Source: an uncultured Clostridia bacterium (GTDB taxonomy: Bacteria; Bacillota_A; Clostridia; TANB77; CAG-508). From it: a stretch of 13,055 nucleotides of DNA. The stretch is from assembly GCA_944390995.1 (NCBI GenBank), contig CALXSA010000038.1, positions 1-13,055 of the forward strand, given 5' to 3'. The translations under genes and the position numbers were made by a program. The notes under the pieces were generated by a model. The model was not told the origin of the DNA. It saw only the letters and a program-made list of their open reading frames with translations, and searched no databases. Shown piece by piece: positions 1-5,689 of the stretch. Numbering within the stretch: the stretch's first letter is position 1; each line of letters starts with the position of its first letter.

Positions 1-80
1 GTGGTTTTTGTGTATACGTAAATTCTTTTCAAAAATCTCTGTACCTTTTCTCCCTCAGCTGTTACAAGCCACGCTCTCTT

Positions 81-150
81 TTCAATTTTCTTACAAATTC
101 TTACAAATTCATTTTTTTTCTTACATTTTCATATATTTTCTTACAAAACC
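81..150. repeat. 10-bp-phased direct repeat array (about 7 decamers)
   Basis: Seven consecutive 10-bp units end in C at 90, 100, 110, 120, 130, 140 and 150. TTACAAATTC occurs exactly at 91 and 101. Related units are TTACATTTTC (121) and TTACAAAACC (141), with weaker ones TTCAATTTTC (81), ATTTTTTTTC (111) and ATATATTTTC (131). The core TTCTTACA is therefore found at 88, 98, 118 and 138, spaced 10, 20 and 20 bp, so the copies fall on one face of the helix. The array sits just upstream of the promoter of the sigma-like/xis/int cluster. I infer a multi-site binding region for an element-encoded protein; a Xis- or repressor-type array is possible. The spacing is seen directly and the function is a guess. 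Confidence 0.6.
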
Positions 151-154
151 ACAT

Positions 155-183
155 TTTTCATGTTTTTCCTTGTACAATATAAT
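155..183 (+). promoter_or_regulatory. Promoter of the sigma-like/xis/int cluster with operator-like palindromes downstream
   Basis: A consensus TATAAT lies at 178-183, with a weak TTTTCA hexamer 17 bp upstream (155-160). Just downstream, TTAGTT (183-188) and AACTAA (194-199) form an inverted repeat around the palindrome GTTCGAAC (186-193). A second palindrome, TTCCGGAA, lies at 204-211. These sit in the expected 5' leader and could be repressor sites. The weak -35 suggests activated or repressed transcription. Confidence 0.5.
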
Positions 184-239
184 TAGTTCGAACAACTAAA
201 GATTTCCGGAAGTCTAATTTGAATGTAGGAGATGAAAGT

Positions 240-641
240 ATGCAAACTAAAAACAAAACAAATCTTAAGCACTCAAAAGATGACTCACATATTCAACTAC
301 CTAATGACAAAATAGTTGCCTGCATTGATAAGGCATCGTATGTAAATCTAATGCAGCAAGCAGACAATGTAGATGTAACTATAAATCACCTCGAAAATAT
401 CTTTACAGATGAAACTTACTATTTAGCTATGAAAATTGTTCCATTGCTTGAAAGAAAAGTGTTGTATCTAGCATATGTTGAAAATGTTAGATTAAACGAC
501 ATCTGTAGAAGATTAAAGCTACAAAAGAAAGAAGCTATAAGACTAAGAAGCAAAGGAATTGAGCATTTTAAGAATAACCTAGCTACGATATATAAAGTTC
601 AAAAAGTTAGTAAAGGTGGTGGTAGAAAATGGAAAATATAA
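240..641 (+). CDS. Sigma-70 region 4-like regulator of the mobile element
   Basis: A 133-residue protein. Residues about 62-112 read as a sigma-70 region-4/HTH segment: a leading helix ending LLERKVLYLAYVENV, then RLNDICRRLKLQKKEAIRLR, an HTH with the layout of small sigma-like regulators. Regions 2 and 3 are absent. The first 50 residues are polar and unrecognised, and the C-terminus is basic (GGGRKWKI). I chose ATG 240 because AGGAGA lies 7 nt upstream; a TTG at 219 would place that RBS inside the gene. The 3' end overlaps the next gene by 13 nt, so the two are probably translationally coupled. Tn916-type elements carry a small sigma-like gene near xis and int, and the order here matches. 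A role in transcribing the recombination genes is inferred, and the exact family is uncertain. Confidence 0.7.
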   Translation: MQTKNKTNLKHSKDDSHIQLPNDKIVACIDKASYVNLMQQADNVDVTINHLENIFTDETYYLAMKIVPLLERKVLYLAYVENVRLNDICRRLKLQKKEAIRLRSKGIEHFKNNLATIYKVQKVSKGGGRKWKI

Positions 642-892
642 ATGAGAATATCGAAACAAATGAAAAAAAAATATATTCACTAGATGAATTGATGATGATG
701 GAAGCGATTAAAAAGGTCTCAAACCCATTTTATAATTTAACCGTACAAGATGTTGCTAAAGACCTAAAAATAGGTGAAAACATGGCTTATGCTGTCTTTA
801 AACGCGATGACTTTCCTTCTATAAATATCGGAAGATGCTGGAAAATATCTCTTATATCATATCTTTTGTGGAAAACTAAAAGGAGGGTTTAA
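629..892 (+). CDS. Excisionase-family winged-HTH DNA-binding protein
   Basis: An 87-residue protein. Residues about 37-80 match the excisionase/MerR-like pattern: LTVQDVAKDLKIGENMAYAVF (helix-turn-helix) followed by a wing of the type DFPSINIGRCWKI. The first 30 residues are acidic and probably flexible. The ATG at 629 lies inside the preceding gene and is preceded by a GGTGGTGG purine-rich stretch that can act as the RBS. The stop falls immediately before the integrase start, and the integrase RBS (AGGAGG) lies in the last codons of this gene. In integrative elements this protein bends DNA at the attachment site and biases the integrase toward excision. That role is inferred from fold and position; a plain transcription regulator of the cluster is the alternative. 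Confidence 0.75.
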   Translation: MENINENIETNEKKIYSLDELMMMEAIKKVSNPFYNLTVQDVAKDLKIGENMAYAVFKRDDFPSINIGRCWKISLISYLLWKTKRRV

Positions 893-898
893 AATTTT

Positions 899-2122
899 AT
901 GCCTAGGAAGAAAAATACTGGAATTGGAAGTGTATATTATAATAAGGAAAGAGGAAAATGGATAGCTTCTTATAGCATAATAGACGCAGAGACTAAACAA
1001 GATAAACGTGTGCGAAAAAGTTTTCTCACCCAAGAAGAAGCCAAAAGGTATTTGAAAATAATTCAATATCAAAAAGGAAACGAAATTTTTATTAAGCATA
1101 ATAGTATTCCTATATTTGAGCTTATGTTACTCATACAAAAAAGGAAGCTTGCTACTAACCAGATTGGTAAAACAGGATACAATAGACTAAAATCAACACT
1201 CAATGTAATAGAAAAAAGCAAAGTTGTGCATAAAGACATTAACGCAGTAACATCAGAAGAATTACAAGATTATTTTAATAGTTTAACTTTTTATAGTAAC
1301 TCTTATATAAGAAAAATTATTGAACAGTTTTCACAGGCTTTTAGGTATGCAATGAATAAAGGGTTTTTGTTACAAAATCCGATGTATGATACTGTTGTTC
1401 CTAAAAGTGTAAAAAAGGATAAAGAAATTCGTGCGTTAGATATTCACGAGCAGAAACAACTCACAGAATATTTAATCAATTCTTCTACTGTAGACGAACC
1501 ATACAAAACAGCTTTTTTAATTGAAATGTATATGGGGTTGAGAATTGGAGAAATTTTGGCATTAAATTCGAAAAATGTTAATTTGAGAAGCAATTACATT
1601 CATGTAGAACCTACTATAATAAGAGATGAGAATGGCAACCCTAAAATAAAAAATACACCCAAAACGAAAAAATCAATAAGGAATGTACCTATACCAGAAA
1701 TTATTAGAAACGAAATAATAGAGCAAATTAAATTAGCAGATTGTCACAAAGAACAGCTATTATTTGTTTCTAATACTGGTGGCTATGTGAACCCACCAAA
1801 TGCTAATCATGTTCTAAAAAGAATATGTAAACAACTTAATATAGAAAATGTTACATCTCATAGCCTAAGACATACATTCGCAACACGATGTATCGAATCT
1901 GGTATGAAGCCATTAGCTTTAAAAGAACTTATGGGACATAGTAGTGTAAGCATAACACTTGACGTATATACTTCCGTTTTTAATAAATACAGAGATTCGG
2001 AGCTTGAAAACTTAAATACATACTATAAGAATTCGGGACTGTTTGTAGAGCCTAATATAATTTCTAAAAAAGGTAATATAATTAATTTTTCAACAAAAAA
2101 TATAGATGATTATGAGAGATAA
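899..2122 (+). CDS. int: Tyrosine recombinase/integrase (Tn916-type)
   Basis: A 407-residue integrase of typical length for the Tn916 family. Residues about 8-55 (GIGSVYYNKERGKWIASYSI and onward) form the small arm-binding N-terminal domain, about 70-170 the core-binding SAM-like domain, and about 178-375 the catalytic domain. The catalytic set is complete: Arg215 in GLRIGE, a Lys in the hairpin near 256-258, His321 and Arg324 in HSLRHTFATR, His347 in MGHSS and the nucleophile Tyr357 in DVYTSVF. The gene should therefore be functional. AGGAGG lies 12 nt upstream of ATG 899. The gene points at the 3' end of the tmRNA gene 300 bp away, the usual arrangement when an element has inserted into ssrA. 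It would insert and excise the element lying to the left. Confidence 0.93.
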   Translation: MPRKKNTGIGSVYYNKERGKWIASYSIIDAETKQDKRVRKSFLTQEEAKRYLKIIQYQKGNEIFIKHNSIPIFELMLLIQKRKLATNQIGKTGYNRLKSTLNVIEKSKVVHKDINAVTSEELQDYFNSLTFYSNSYIRKIIEQFSQAFRYAMNKGFLLQNPMYDTVVPKSVKKDKEIRALDIHEQKQLTEYLINSSTVDEPYKTAFLIEMYMGLRIGEILALNSKNVNLRSNYIHVEPTIIRDENGNPKIKNTPKTKKSIRNVPIPEIIRNEIIEQIKLADCHKEQLLFVSNTGGYVNPPNANHVLKRICKQLNIENVTSHSLRHTFATRCIESGMKPLALKELMGHSSVSITLDVYTSVFNKYRDSELENLNTYYKNSGLFVEPNIISKKGNIINFSTKNIDDYER

Positions 2123-2138
2123 TTATTATTCATTTTTA

Positions 2139-2175
2139 CGAAAATTGTCAACAAGTTTTTCGTTGACAATTTTCG
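2139..2175. repeat. Perfect 14-bp inverted repeat just after the integrase
   Basis: CGAAAATTGTCAAC (2139-2152) and GTTGACAATTTTCG (2162-2175) are exact reverse complements separated by 9 nt. No T-tract follows, so it is a poor intrinsic terminator for the integrase. Both arms contain TTGACAATTTT, a motif that recurs just downstream, which makes inverted integrase arm-type sites a better reading. Confidence 0.65.
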
Positions 2176-2275
2176 GTTGGCTATATTTCAGCATTTTGCA
2201 ATGTCTTTATTCTGTTGAACTCTGGTCAAAAAATCTCACAATTTCTGTGGACAAAATTGTTGACAAAAATGCAAA
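2139..2275. promoter_or_regulatory. Probable integrase arm-type site cluster
   Basis: Five related motifs lie between the integrase stop and ssrA: TTGACAATTTT in both orientations within the 2139-2175 inverted repeat, TGGTCAAAAAAT near 2223, TGGACAAAATT at 2248-2258 and TTGACAAAAAT at 2260-2270. GACAAAA at 2250 and 2262 is a direct repeat 12 bp apart. Tn916-like and lambda-like integrases bind short repeats near the element ends through their N-terminal domain, and this integrase has that domain. The repeats are seen; the binding role is inferred. Confidence 0.45.
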
Positions 2276-2377
2276 GGGACGTAAAAATTTTATAAAATTT
2301 ACAGAGTGACGCAAAATAAAAAAAGCCGTAAAACCATCTATAACTCAAGCTTTTGAGAGTGACACATAAATTTACAA

Positions 2378-2415
2378 AAAAATAAAAAAAGACACAAAAA
2401 GGTTAATTTTGTGTC
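2378..2415 (-). terminator. Intrinsic terminator of tmRNA
   Basis: GACACAAAA (2391-2399) pairs with TTTTGTGTC (2407-2415) across a 7-nt loop. On the - strand it is followed by a run of seven T (2384-2390) and more T-rich sequence. It starts 5 nt past the tmRNA CCA end, so it is well placed to stop ssrA transcription. Confidence 0.85.
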
Positions 2416-2420
2416 CCTAA

Positions 2421-2445
2421 TGGTGGAGATGAGGAGAGTCGAACT
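2421..2445. other. Probable attachment site (att) in the tmRNA 3' end
   Basis: The tmRNA 3' segment (T-arm to CCA) is the boundary between the integrase cluster on the left and chromosomal genes on the right. The 3' ends of ssrA and tRNA genes are standard targets of tyrosine integrases. The second copy of the core would lie left of this window, so the exact core cannot be delimited here. Confidence 0.45.
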
Positions 2446-2650
2446 CCTGTCCAATATTCCGTCCATATAAACTTCTCCGAGTGCAGTTTGTTAAAGTGTT
2501 TCCCTAAACATAAATTAACAAACAAATTTATTGTTTAGGTAGTCATATAGTTACCCTTAAGCCCCATGACAAAAGCTTAATTTGTTATCCTACTGTTTAA
2601 GCGCCTTATCTCCAACCGTAGGCAATCGGAGTAAGACGGGCTACCTAAGC

Positions 2651-2689
2651 TTAGGCAGCAGCGTATGCTAATTCTCTATCGTTATCAGC
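2651..2689 (-). other. tmRNA proteolysis-tag reading frame (ADNDRELAYAAA)
   Basis: Within the tmRNA, a GCT resume codon (2687-2689) starts a 12-codon frame ADNDRELAYAAA closed by TAA (2651-2653). The hydrophobic, Ala-rich end is the usual signal for ClpXP-type proteases. The A-rich stretch upstream of GCT (AATATAAAC) fits a resume site. A longer in-frame extension upstream exists but begins with no plausible Ala or Gly codon nearby. Confidence 0.8.
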
Positions 2690-2799
2690 GTTTATATTTA
2701 TTTTTCGCTTTTTTATAGTGGCCAAAGCGACCATCCACTACTCGCTATTTATACTTCAGAAATACTGTCGAAACCAAATACATCCCCAAGTACATTAAT

Positions 2800-2828
2800 A
2801 TTATACAATATTTTATGCAAAAACTCAA
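2800..2828 (-). promoter_or_regulatory. Promoter of tmRNA
   Basis: On the - strand, TTGAGT (2828-2823) and a perfect TATAAT (2805-2800) are separated by 17 bp. The -10 ends 12 nt before the mature 5' end, which leaves a short leader for RNase P removal. Confidence 0.8.
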
Positions 2829-2837
2829 TGAAAAATA

Positions 2838-2866
2838 TTGACTTTTTCGAAAAAAAATGTTATAAA
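2838..2866 (+). promoter_or_regulatory. Promoter of tRNA-Glu
   Basis: TTGACT (2838-2843) and TATAAA (2861-2866) have an optimal 17-bp spacer. Initiation near 2873 would give a short 5' leader before the tRNA at 2888. It is back to back with the tmRNA promoter: the two -35 elements lie only 9 bp apart. Confidence 0.8.
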
Positions 2867-2887
2867 TATATATGCTATGTATTTTAT

Positions 2888-2962
2888 GGCCCCTTGGTCA
2901 AGCGGTTAAGACGCAGCCCTCTCAAGGCTGAATCATGGGTTCGATTCCCGTAGGGGTCACCA
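2888..2962 (+). tRNA. tRNA-Glu (anticodon CTC)
   Basis: A 75-nt cloverleaf with encoded CCA. The acceptor stem GGCCCCT pairs with AGGGGTC (one G-U pair). The D-arm region is TTGGTCAAGCGGTTAAGAC. The anticodon stem CAGCC/GGCTG encloses the loop CTCTCAA, giving anticodon CTC, which reads GAG. The T-arm ATGGGTTCGATTCCCGT is canonical. The scaffold is that of bacterial tRNA-Glu; the more common isoacceptor has TTC, so this is presumably the second Glu tRNA of the genome. Confidence 0.95.
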
Positions 2963-2976
2963 AAGCAAGAAAGTAT

Positions 2977-3020
2977 TAGAGTATCAAAGATTTCATCGAT
3001 TTCTTTGTACTCTATTTTTT
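2977..3020 (+). terminator. Intrinsic terminator after tRNA-Glu
   Basis: TAGAGTA and CAAAGA (2977-2990, with a bulged T at 2984) pair with TCTTTG and TACTCTA (3002-3014), followed by six T. It lies 14 nt after the tRNA. On the opposite strand it could weakly stop readthrough from mrnC. Confidence 0.85.
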
Positions 3021-3085
3021 ATATATTAACACAAATTTAACACGCTAGTAATTAAAAGACGATACAAAAGGCTAAGTCAATTTTC

Positions 3086-3481
3086 TTATAAACATTTCCC
3101 CAATATTTCTTCTAATCTCTCGTCTTGCTTTGTTAAGTACAAGTAGCCAATTAATGCCTCAAACCCTGTAGAATACATGTATTCTTGTACTGTTGCATTT
3201 TTAGGAAGGTGATGGTTTTCTGCATTTCTTCCTCTTTTTACTATTTCTAGTTCTTTTTCTGTAAGCTCATTTTCAATTTTGCTTAAAATATCTGCCTGAG
3301 CTTTTGCTTTTACATATTTTATTGCTTCTACATGCAGTCCATGTGGTTTTAGTTTTGTGTTGTTTACTAGTCTCATGCGCACAAACAATTCGTATATGCT
3401 GTCTCCTACATATGCCCATGTTAAAGGTGACATTGTATTTACTTCTGCTTCAGTTTTTATTCTTTCTATTATTTCTTGCAT
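3086..3481 (-). CDS. mrnC: Mini-ribonuclease 3
   Basis: A dsRNA endonuclease of the Mini-RNase III family, consisting of an RNase III catalytic domain without the dsRNA-binding domain. In Bacillus it matures 23S rRNA ends. From ATG 3481 the product has 131 residues, close to the family's 130-145. Signature segments are WAYVGDSIYELFVR (about 22-35, catalytic Asp27), the KAKAQADIL and KRGRNAE motifs (about 58-87) and YSTGFEALIGYLYL (about 103-116, catalytic Glu108). An in-frame TTG at 3529 would add 16 basic residues (RGNIKLRRNRKNGAK); neither start has a strong RBS, and I prefer the ATG because the family begins close to the AYVGD motif. It follows rbgA by about 50 nt (5 nt if TTG is used), so the two are co-transcribed and both serve ribosome assembly. 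Confidence 0.9.
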   Translation of the reverse strand: MQEIIERIKTEAEVNTMSPLTWAYVGDSIYELFVRMRLVNNTKLKPHGLHVEAIKYVKAKAQADILSKIENELTEKELEIVKRGRNAENHHLPKNATVQEYMYSTGFEALIGYLYLTKQDERLEEILGKCL

Positions 3482-3533
3482 TTTTGCACCATTCTTTCTA
3501 TTTCTTCTTAATTTAATATTTCCCCGCAATTTC

Positions 3534-4430
3534 TTACTCTTGCTTTTCCAATGTTATTCTGCCAATCTTGCCGCTCCTAAAGTCCTCCAATATTATTTTT
3601 GCTGTCTTTTCTTCGTCAATTTCTCCGCCTGACTTTAATGCTCCTCTTTTTTTGCCTATCAAATGCATTATTTCCAGTATTTTTTCATTTTCTTCTGCAT
3701 CAAGTTCTAGTATTCGTTGCACTTCTCCCTCGTCTAACTTATATCTGCTAATAATAAGGCTTCTGTATTCATTTACCAGTACTTTTAGCAAGTTAAAACC
3801 TACTTCGATTGTTTCAATAACGTCATCTTTAATTGTACCTGTAAAAGCTAAATTGAGTGCAACTTCCTCACTCTCAAACTTAGGCCACAAAACTCCTGGG
3901 GTGTCTAAAAGCTCTATGTTTCCGTTAATACGTACCCATTGTTTTTGTCTGGTTACACCAGGTCTATTACCTACCTGAGCTGAGTTTTTCTTTGTAATTC
4001 TATTTATGAAAGATGACTTGCCCACATTTGGTATGCCTATAACCATAACTCTAATAGATTTACCTATTCTGCCTTTGCCACTGTATTTTTGCGAGTTTTT
4101 CTCATAAATTTCCTCTATTTTTTTTATGGCATTATGTATGCCTTCACCCGTATTTGAATTGACTAAAACAGCTTCTATTCCTTTGCTTTTGAAATATTCT
4201 ATCCACTGTTTGTTTTGCGTTTCATCTGCTAAATCATATTTGTTTAAAATAATTAGTCTGTCTTTATTTTGCACATACTGCTCTATATCTGGGTTTCTGC
4301 TGGCAAGAGGTATTCTTGCATCAAGTATTTCAACAACAATATCTATTAATTTTAAGTCTTCAATAATTTGCCTTTTTGTTTTAGCCATGTGCCCTGGATA
4401 CCAGTTGATGTTTGTTTTATTTTCGCTCAT
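3534..4430 (-). CDS. rbgA: Ribosome biogenesis GTPase RbgA (YlqF)
   Basis: A circularly permuted GTPase needed for late 50S subunit assembly. At 298 residues it is slightly longer than the 282-residue Bacillus protein. Motifs occur in permuted order: G4 NKYD (63-66), G5-like NSNTG (91-95), G1 GIPNVGKS (132-139), G2 PGVT (157-160) and G3 DTPG (176-179). The N-terminal NWYPGHMAKTKRQI carries His14, equivalent to the conserved His of WFPGHMAK. The C-terminal third is the helical RbgA domain. AAGGAA lies about 10 nt upstream of ATG 4430. The gene lies between a perfect hairpin (4458-4490) and mrnC. I see no strong promoter of its own, so readthrough past the hairpin may supply its transcript. Confidence 0.95.
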   Translation of the reverse strand: MSENKTNINWYPGHMAKTKRQIIEDLKLIDIVVEILDARIPLASRNPDIEQYVQNKDRLIILNKYDLADETQNKQWIEYFKSKGIEAVLVNSNTGEGIHNAIKKIEEIYEKNSQKYSGKGRIGKSIRVMVIGIPNVGKSSFINRITKKNSAQVGNRPGVTRQKQWVRINGNIELLDTPGVLWPKFESEEVALNLAFTGTIKDDVIETIEVGFNLLKVLVNEYRSLIISRYKLDEGEVQRILELDAEENEKILEIMHLIGKKRGALKSGGEIDEEKTAKIILEDFRSGKIGRITLEKQE

Positions 4431-4457
4431 TTCTATTCATTCCTTTTTTCTTACCTC

Positions 4458-4490
4458 AAAAAGTATAGAAATTAAAATTCTATACTTTTT
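4458..4490 (-). terminator. Perfect 13-bp hairpin, terminator or attenuator before rbgA
   Basis: AAAAAGTATAGAA (4458-4470) and TTCTATACTTTTT (4478-4490) are exact reverse complements with a 7-nt loop. The A/T tracts are in the stem, so it can act in both directions. On the - strand it follows the stop of the membrane-protein gene by 28 nt and precedes rbgA by 27 nt. Because no clear rbgA promoter follows it, partial termination is likely. Confidence 0.65.
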
Positions 4491-4518
4491 CGGGTGTTTA
4501 TTCTTATATTAATTCACA

Positions 4519-4992
4519 TTACAAAGTTCTATAGTTGTTTTTATCTGCTCTTTCATCTAGTTGCCTATCGTATTGTTTTCCTTTGTAGAACCAGTCTGTT
4601 TTCTTGTCTGTTGGGTGAGCTTTTCTGTTCTTGTCTAACAATACGTCGAACAAAGCTGCTATAGCTAGTGCAAGAGCAAATAATTCAAACAATGTTCCCA
4701 TGTATTGTTCTGTAGGTAATGTTTGATTTATCATTTCTGTAAAGTGCTGTACAAATGCTGGTCCATAATATACAAAATGGCATATTAAATATATTATTGC
4801 TGCTAATAATCTTCTCTTTACCATAAAGCATATACAGATAAATGTAATAAACAATAGCACTACTTCCATCGTCATATTTGCCGGAACAAACATAAACTCA
4901 TTACCTATAGAATATAATGCTGTTCCTACTAATCTAAATGCCCAAAACATAAAGGCAAACATTGCAATAAGCCAACTTGAAAAATTTTTCAT
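4519..4992 (-). CDS. Four-helix membrane protein of unknown function
   Basis: From ATG 4992, preceded by AGGGGG, the product has 157 residues. A longer in-frame start at 5040 would overlap the promoter and is unlikely. Four hydrophobic segments are visible at about 7-27, 41-58, 62-80 and 98-119. They are followed by a polar cytoplasmic-type tail of about 37 residues that is rich in charge and aromatics (KTDWFYKGKQYDRQLDERAD). I do not recognise the family. The charged tail looks more conserved in character than the helices and could be the interaction surface. The gene has its own extended -10 promoter and a hairpin after its stop, so it is probably monocistronic or leaks into rbgA. Confidence 0.8.
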   Translation of the reverse strand: MKNFSSWLIAMFAFMFWAFRLVGTALYSIGNEFMFVPANMTMEVVLLFITFICICFMVKRRLLAAIIYLICHFVYYGPAFVQHFTEMINQTLPTEQYMGTLFELFALALAIAALFDVLLDKNRKAHPTDKKTDWFYKGKQYDRQLDERADKNNYRTL

Positions 4993-5028
4993 ATGTATTC
5001 CCCCTAATTTTAATTTAAACCTAACTCT

Positions 5029-5050
5029 ATTGTACCACATATTTTCATTT
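5029..5050 (-). promoter_or_regulatory. Extended -10 promoter of the membrane-protein gene
   Basis: On the - strand TGG followed by TACAAT (-10 at 5034-5029) is an extended -10 element. The -35 region is only weakly matched. The same TGGTACAAT string forms the metA -10 (11536-11528). The predicted start gives a leader of about 30 nt to ATG 4992. Confidence 0.5.
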
Positions 5051-5075
5051 TTTGCATTATTTCGAGCAATTTTTA

Positions 5076-5108
5076 CAAAAAAAAGAAGCCCCCGGCTTCT
5101 TTTTTCTT
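5076..5108 (-). terminator. Intrinsic terminator ending the yrzB operon
   Basis: AAAAGAAGCC (5081-5090) pairs with GGCTTCTTTT (5094-5103) over a CCC loop. A run of eight T follows on the - strand, and T-rich sequence also follows on the + strand, so it is bidirectional in form. It lies about 170 nt past the yrzB stop, after two large hairpins. Confidence 0.85.
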
Positions 5109-5112
5109 GCCT

Positions 5113-5271
5113 AAGTTTGAAAGGAAATTGCTTTCTCCCAAACTTCCTGCTCGAACAGAATTAAATTTTGGCAAGGAAAATTTCATTTGAAAGGCAAGGG
5201 CGCATACGTGGTGTATGTAACCGCGTTTCAAATGGAATTTGACACAGCCAAAATTGTAATTCTGTTTGAGC
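5113..5271. repeat. Large structured intergenic element: two nested or adjacent hairpins
   Basis: Hairpin 1 (5113-5145) pairs AAGTTTG with CAAACTT and GAAAG with CTTTC. Hairpin 2 (5149-5271, 123 nt) has outer arms GCTCGAACAGAATT and AATTCTGTTTGAGC (one mismatch). Pairing continues as AATTTTGGC with GCCAAAATT, then CATTTGAAA with TTTCAAATG, up to an inner GCATAC/GTATGT stem. No ORF in it looks coding. It lies 6 nt past the yrzB stop and before the operon terminator, so on the - strand it would be a long 3' UTR. It could be an RNA-stabilising structure, a small RNA or a MITE-like repeat; no target-site duplication is obvious. Confidence 0.6.
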
Positions 5272-5276
5272 TCATC

Positions 5277-5600
5277 TTACTCGTCGATGAAATTAAACTC
5301 ATCTTTGAACTTCTCCTTGAAAATCTCAAACACAGCCTTAAGAACATCCTCATCATCAACGCTTACATAAGATTCTTCGTCTTCTGAGTCAGTGTCTTCA
5401 AGTTTAAGTATTACTACTTCTCCTGCATCTTCTTCGTCCTCGTCATTTGGCAATAATACTACGTATTCGTCTCCTTCGTATTCTATTAAGTCTAAGAATT
5501 CGAATTCAATTTCTTCTCCGTTTTCGTCGTTTAGTACTATTATATTATCTAGTTCCTCTCCTTCTTGTCCATTTGGAACATTGTTCATATCTTCATCCAT
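5277..5600 (-). CDS. yrzB: YrzB family acidic protein (DUF1292)
   Basis: A small, very acidic cytosolic protein of 107 residues. The core has alternating beta-strand segments, DNIIVLNDENGEEIEFEFLD (about 18-37) and YVVLLPNDEDEEDAGEVVIL (about 46-65), which is the DUF1292 pattern. It ends in a helical EIFKEKFKDEFNFIDE. The role of the family is unknown. In Bacillus and many Clostridia the order ireB-ruvX-yrzB is conserved, and the same order and strand are found here, which supports the call. AAAGGAGA lies 7 nt upstream of ATG 5600. About 90 AT-rich bases separate it from ruvX, containing a small TTGTA/TACAA inverted repeat but no convincing promoter. It is the last gene before the large hairpin and terminator. 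Confidence 0.88.
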   Translation of the reverse strand: MDEDMNNVPNGQEGEELDNIIVLNDENGEEIEFEFLDLIEYEGDEYVVLLPNDEDEEDAGEVVILKLEDTDSEDEESYVSVDDEDVLKAVFEIFKEKFKDEFNFIDE

Positions 5601-5689
5601 TTTTTAATCTCCTTTCAATTTTTTATATATTTTGTATTTCTACAATATTAATAACTAATTTAATTATATTATTCCCTTCTTAGAATAAT

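Larger units (their letters stand above)
2421..2787 (-). ncRNA. ssrA: Transfer-messenger RNA (tmRNA)
   Basis: A 367-nt RNA that rescues stalled ribosomes and tags their nascent peptides for proteolysis, working with SmpB. The 5' end GGGGATG (from 2787) pairs with CATCTCC before the ACCA end (2421), with one G-U pair, forming the tRNA-like acceptor stem. The conserved TTTCGACAG follows the 5' stem, and the T-arm GGAGTTCGACTCTCC lies near the 3' end. The tag reading frame is clear (2689-2651). A promoter (2800-2828) and a terminator (2378-2415) frame it. The CCA is encoded. The mature acceptor stem is intact, so if an element has integrated at this 3' end it has restored the gene. Confidence 0.95.

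Noticed and set aside
81..150. Possible CRISPR array
   Set aside because: The units are 10 bp and contiguous, without unique spacers of 30 bp or so.
8..199. Open frame of about 63 codons on the + strand at the left edge
   Set aside because: It runs through the decamer repeat array and the promoter. Its Phe/Leu/Ser-rich product simply reflects T-rich DNA, and no RBS is present.
857..1099. 80-codon antisense frame over the xis/int junction
   Set aside because: It is antisense to two well-supported genes with good RBSs, and its composition is that of AT-rich antisense sequence.
2106..2309. 67-codon frame overlapping the end of the integrase
   Set aside because: It overlaps the inverted repeat and arm-type motifs, has no RBS and no recognisable protein features.
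2341..2370. ACTCAAGCTTTTGAGAGT as an integrase terminator
   Set aside because: The stem is only about 5 bp and has no following T-tract; the evidence is too weak.
3086..3529. TTG start at 3529 for mrnC
   Set aside because: It is possible but lacks a good RBS and adds a basic extension not typical of the family; ATG 3481 is preferred.
5187..5387. 66-codon + strand frame running from the hairpin into yrzB antisense
   Set aside because: Half of it is antisense to yrzB and half is the inverted repeat; there is no RBS.
5392..5607. Ser-rich + strand frame opposite yrzB
   Set aside because: It is the mirror of the Asp/Glu-rich codons of yrzB, a common artefact.
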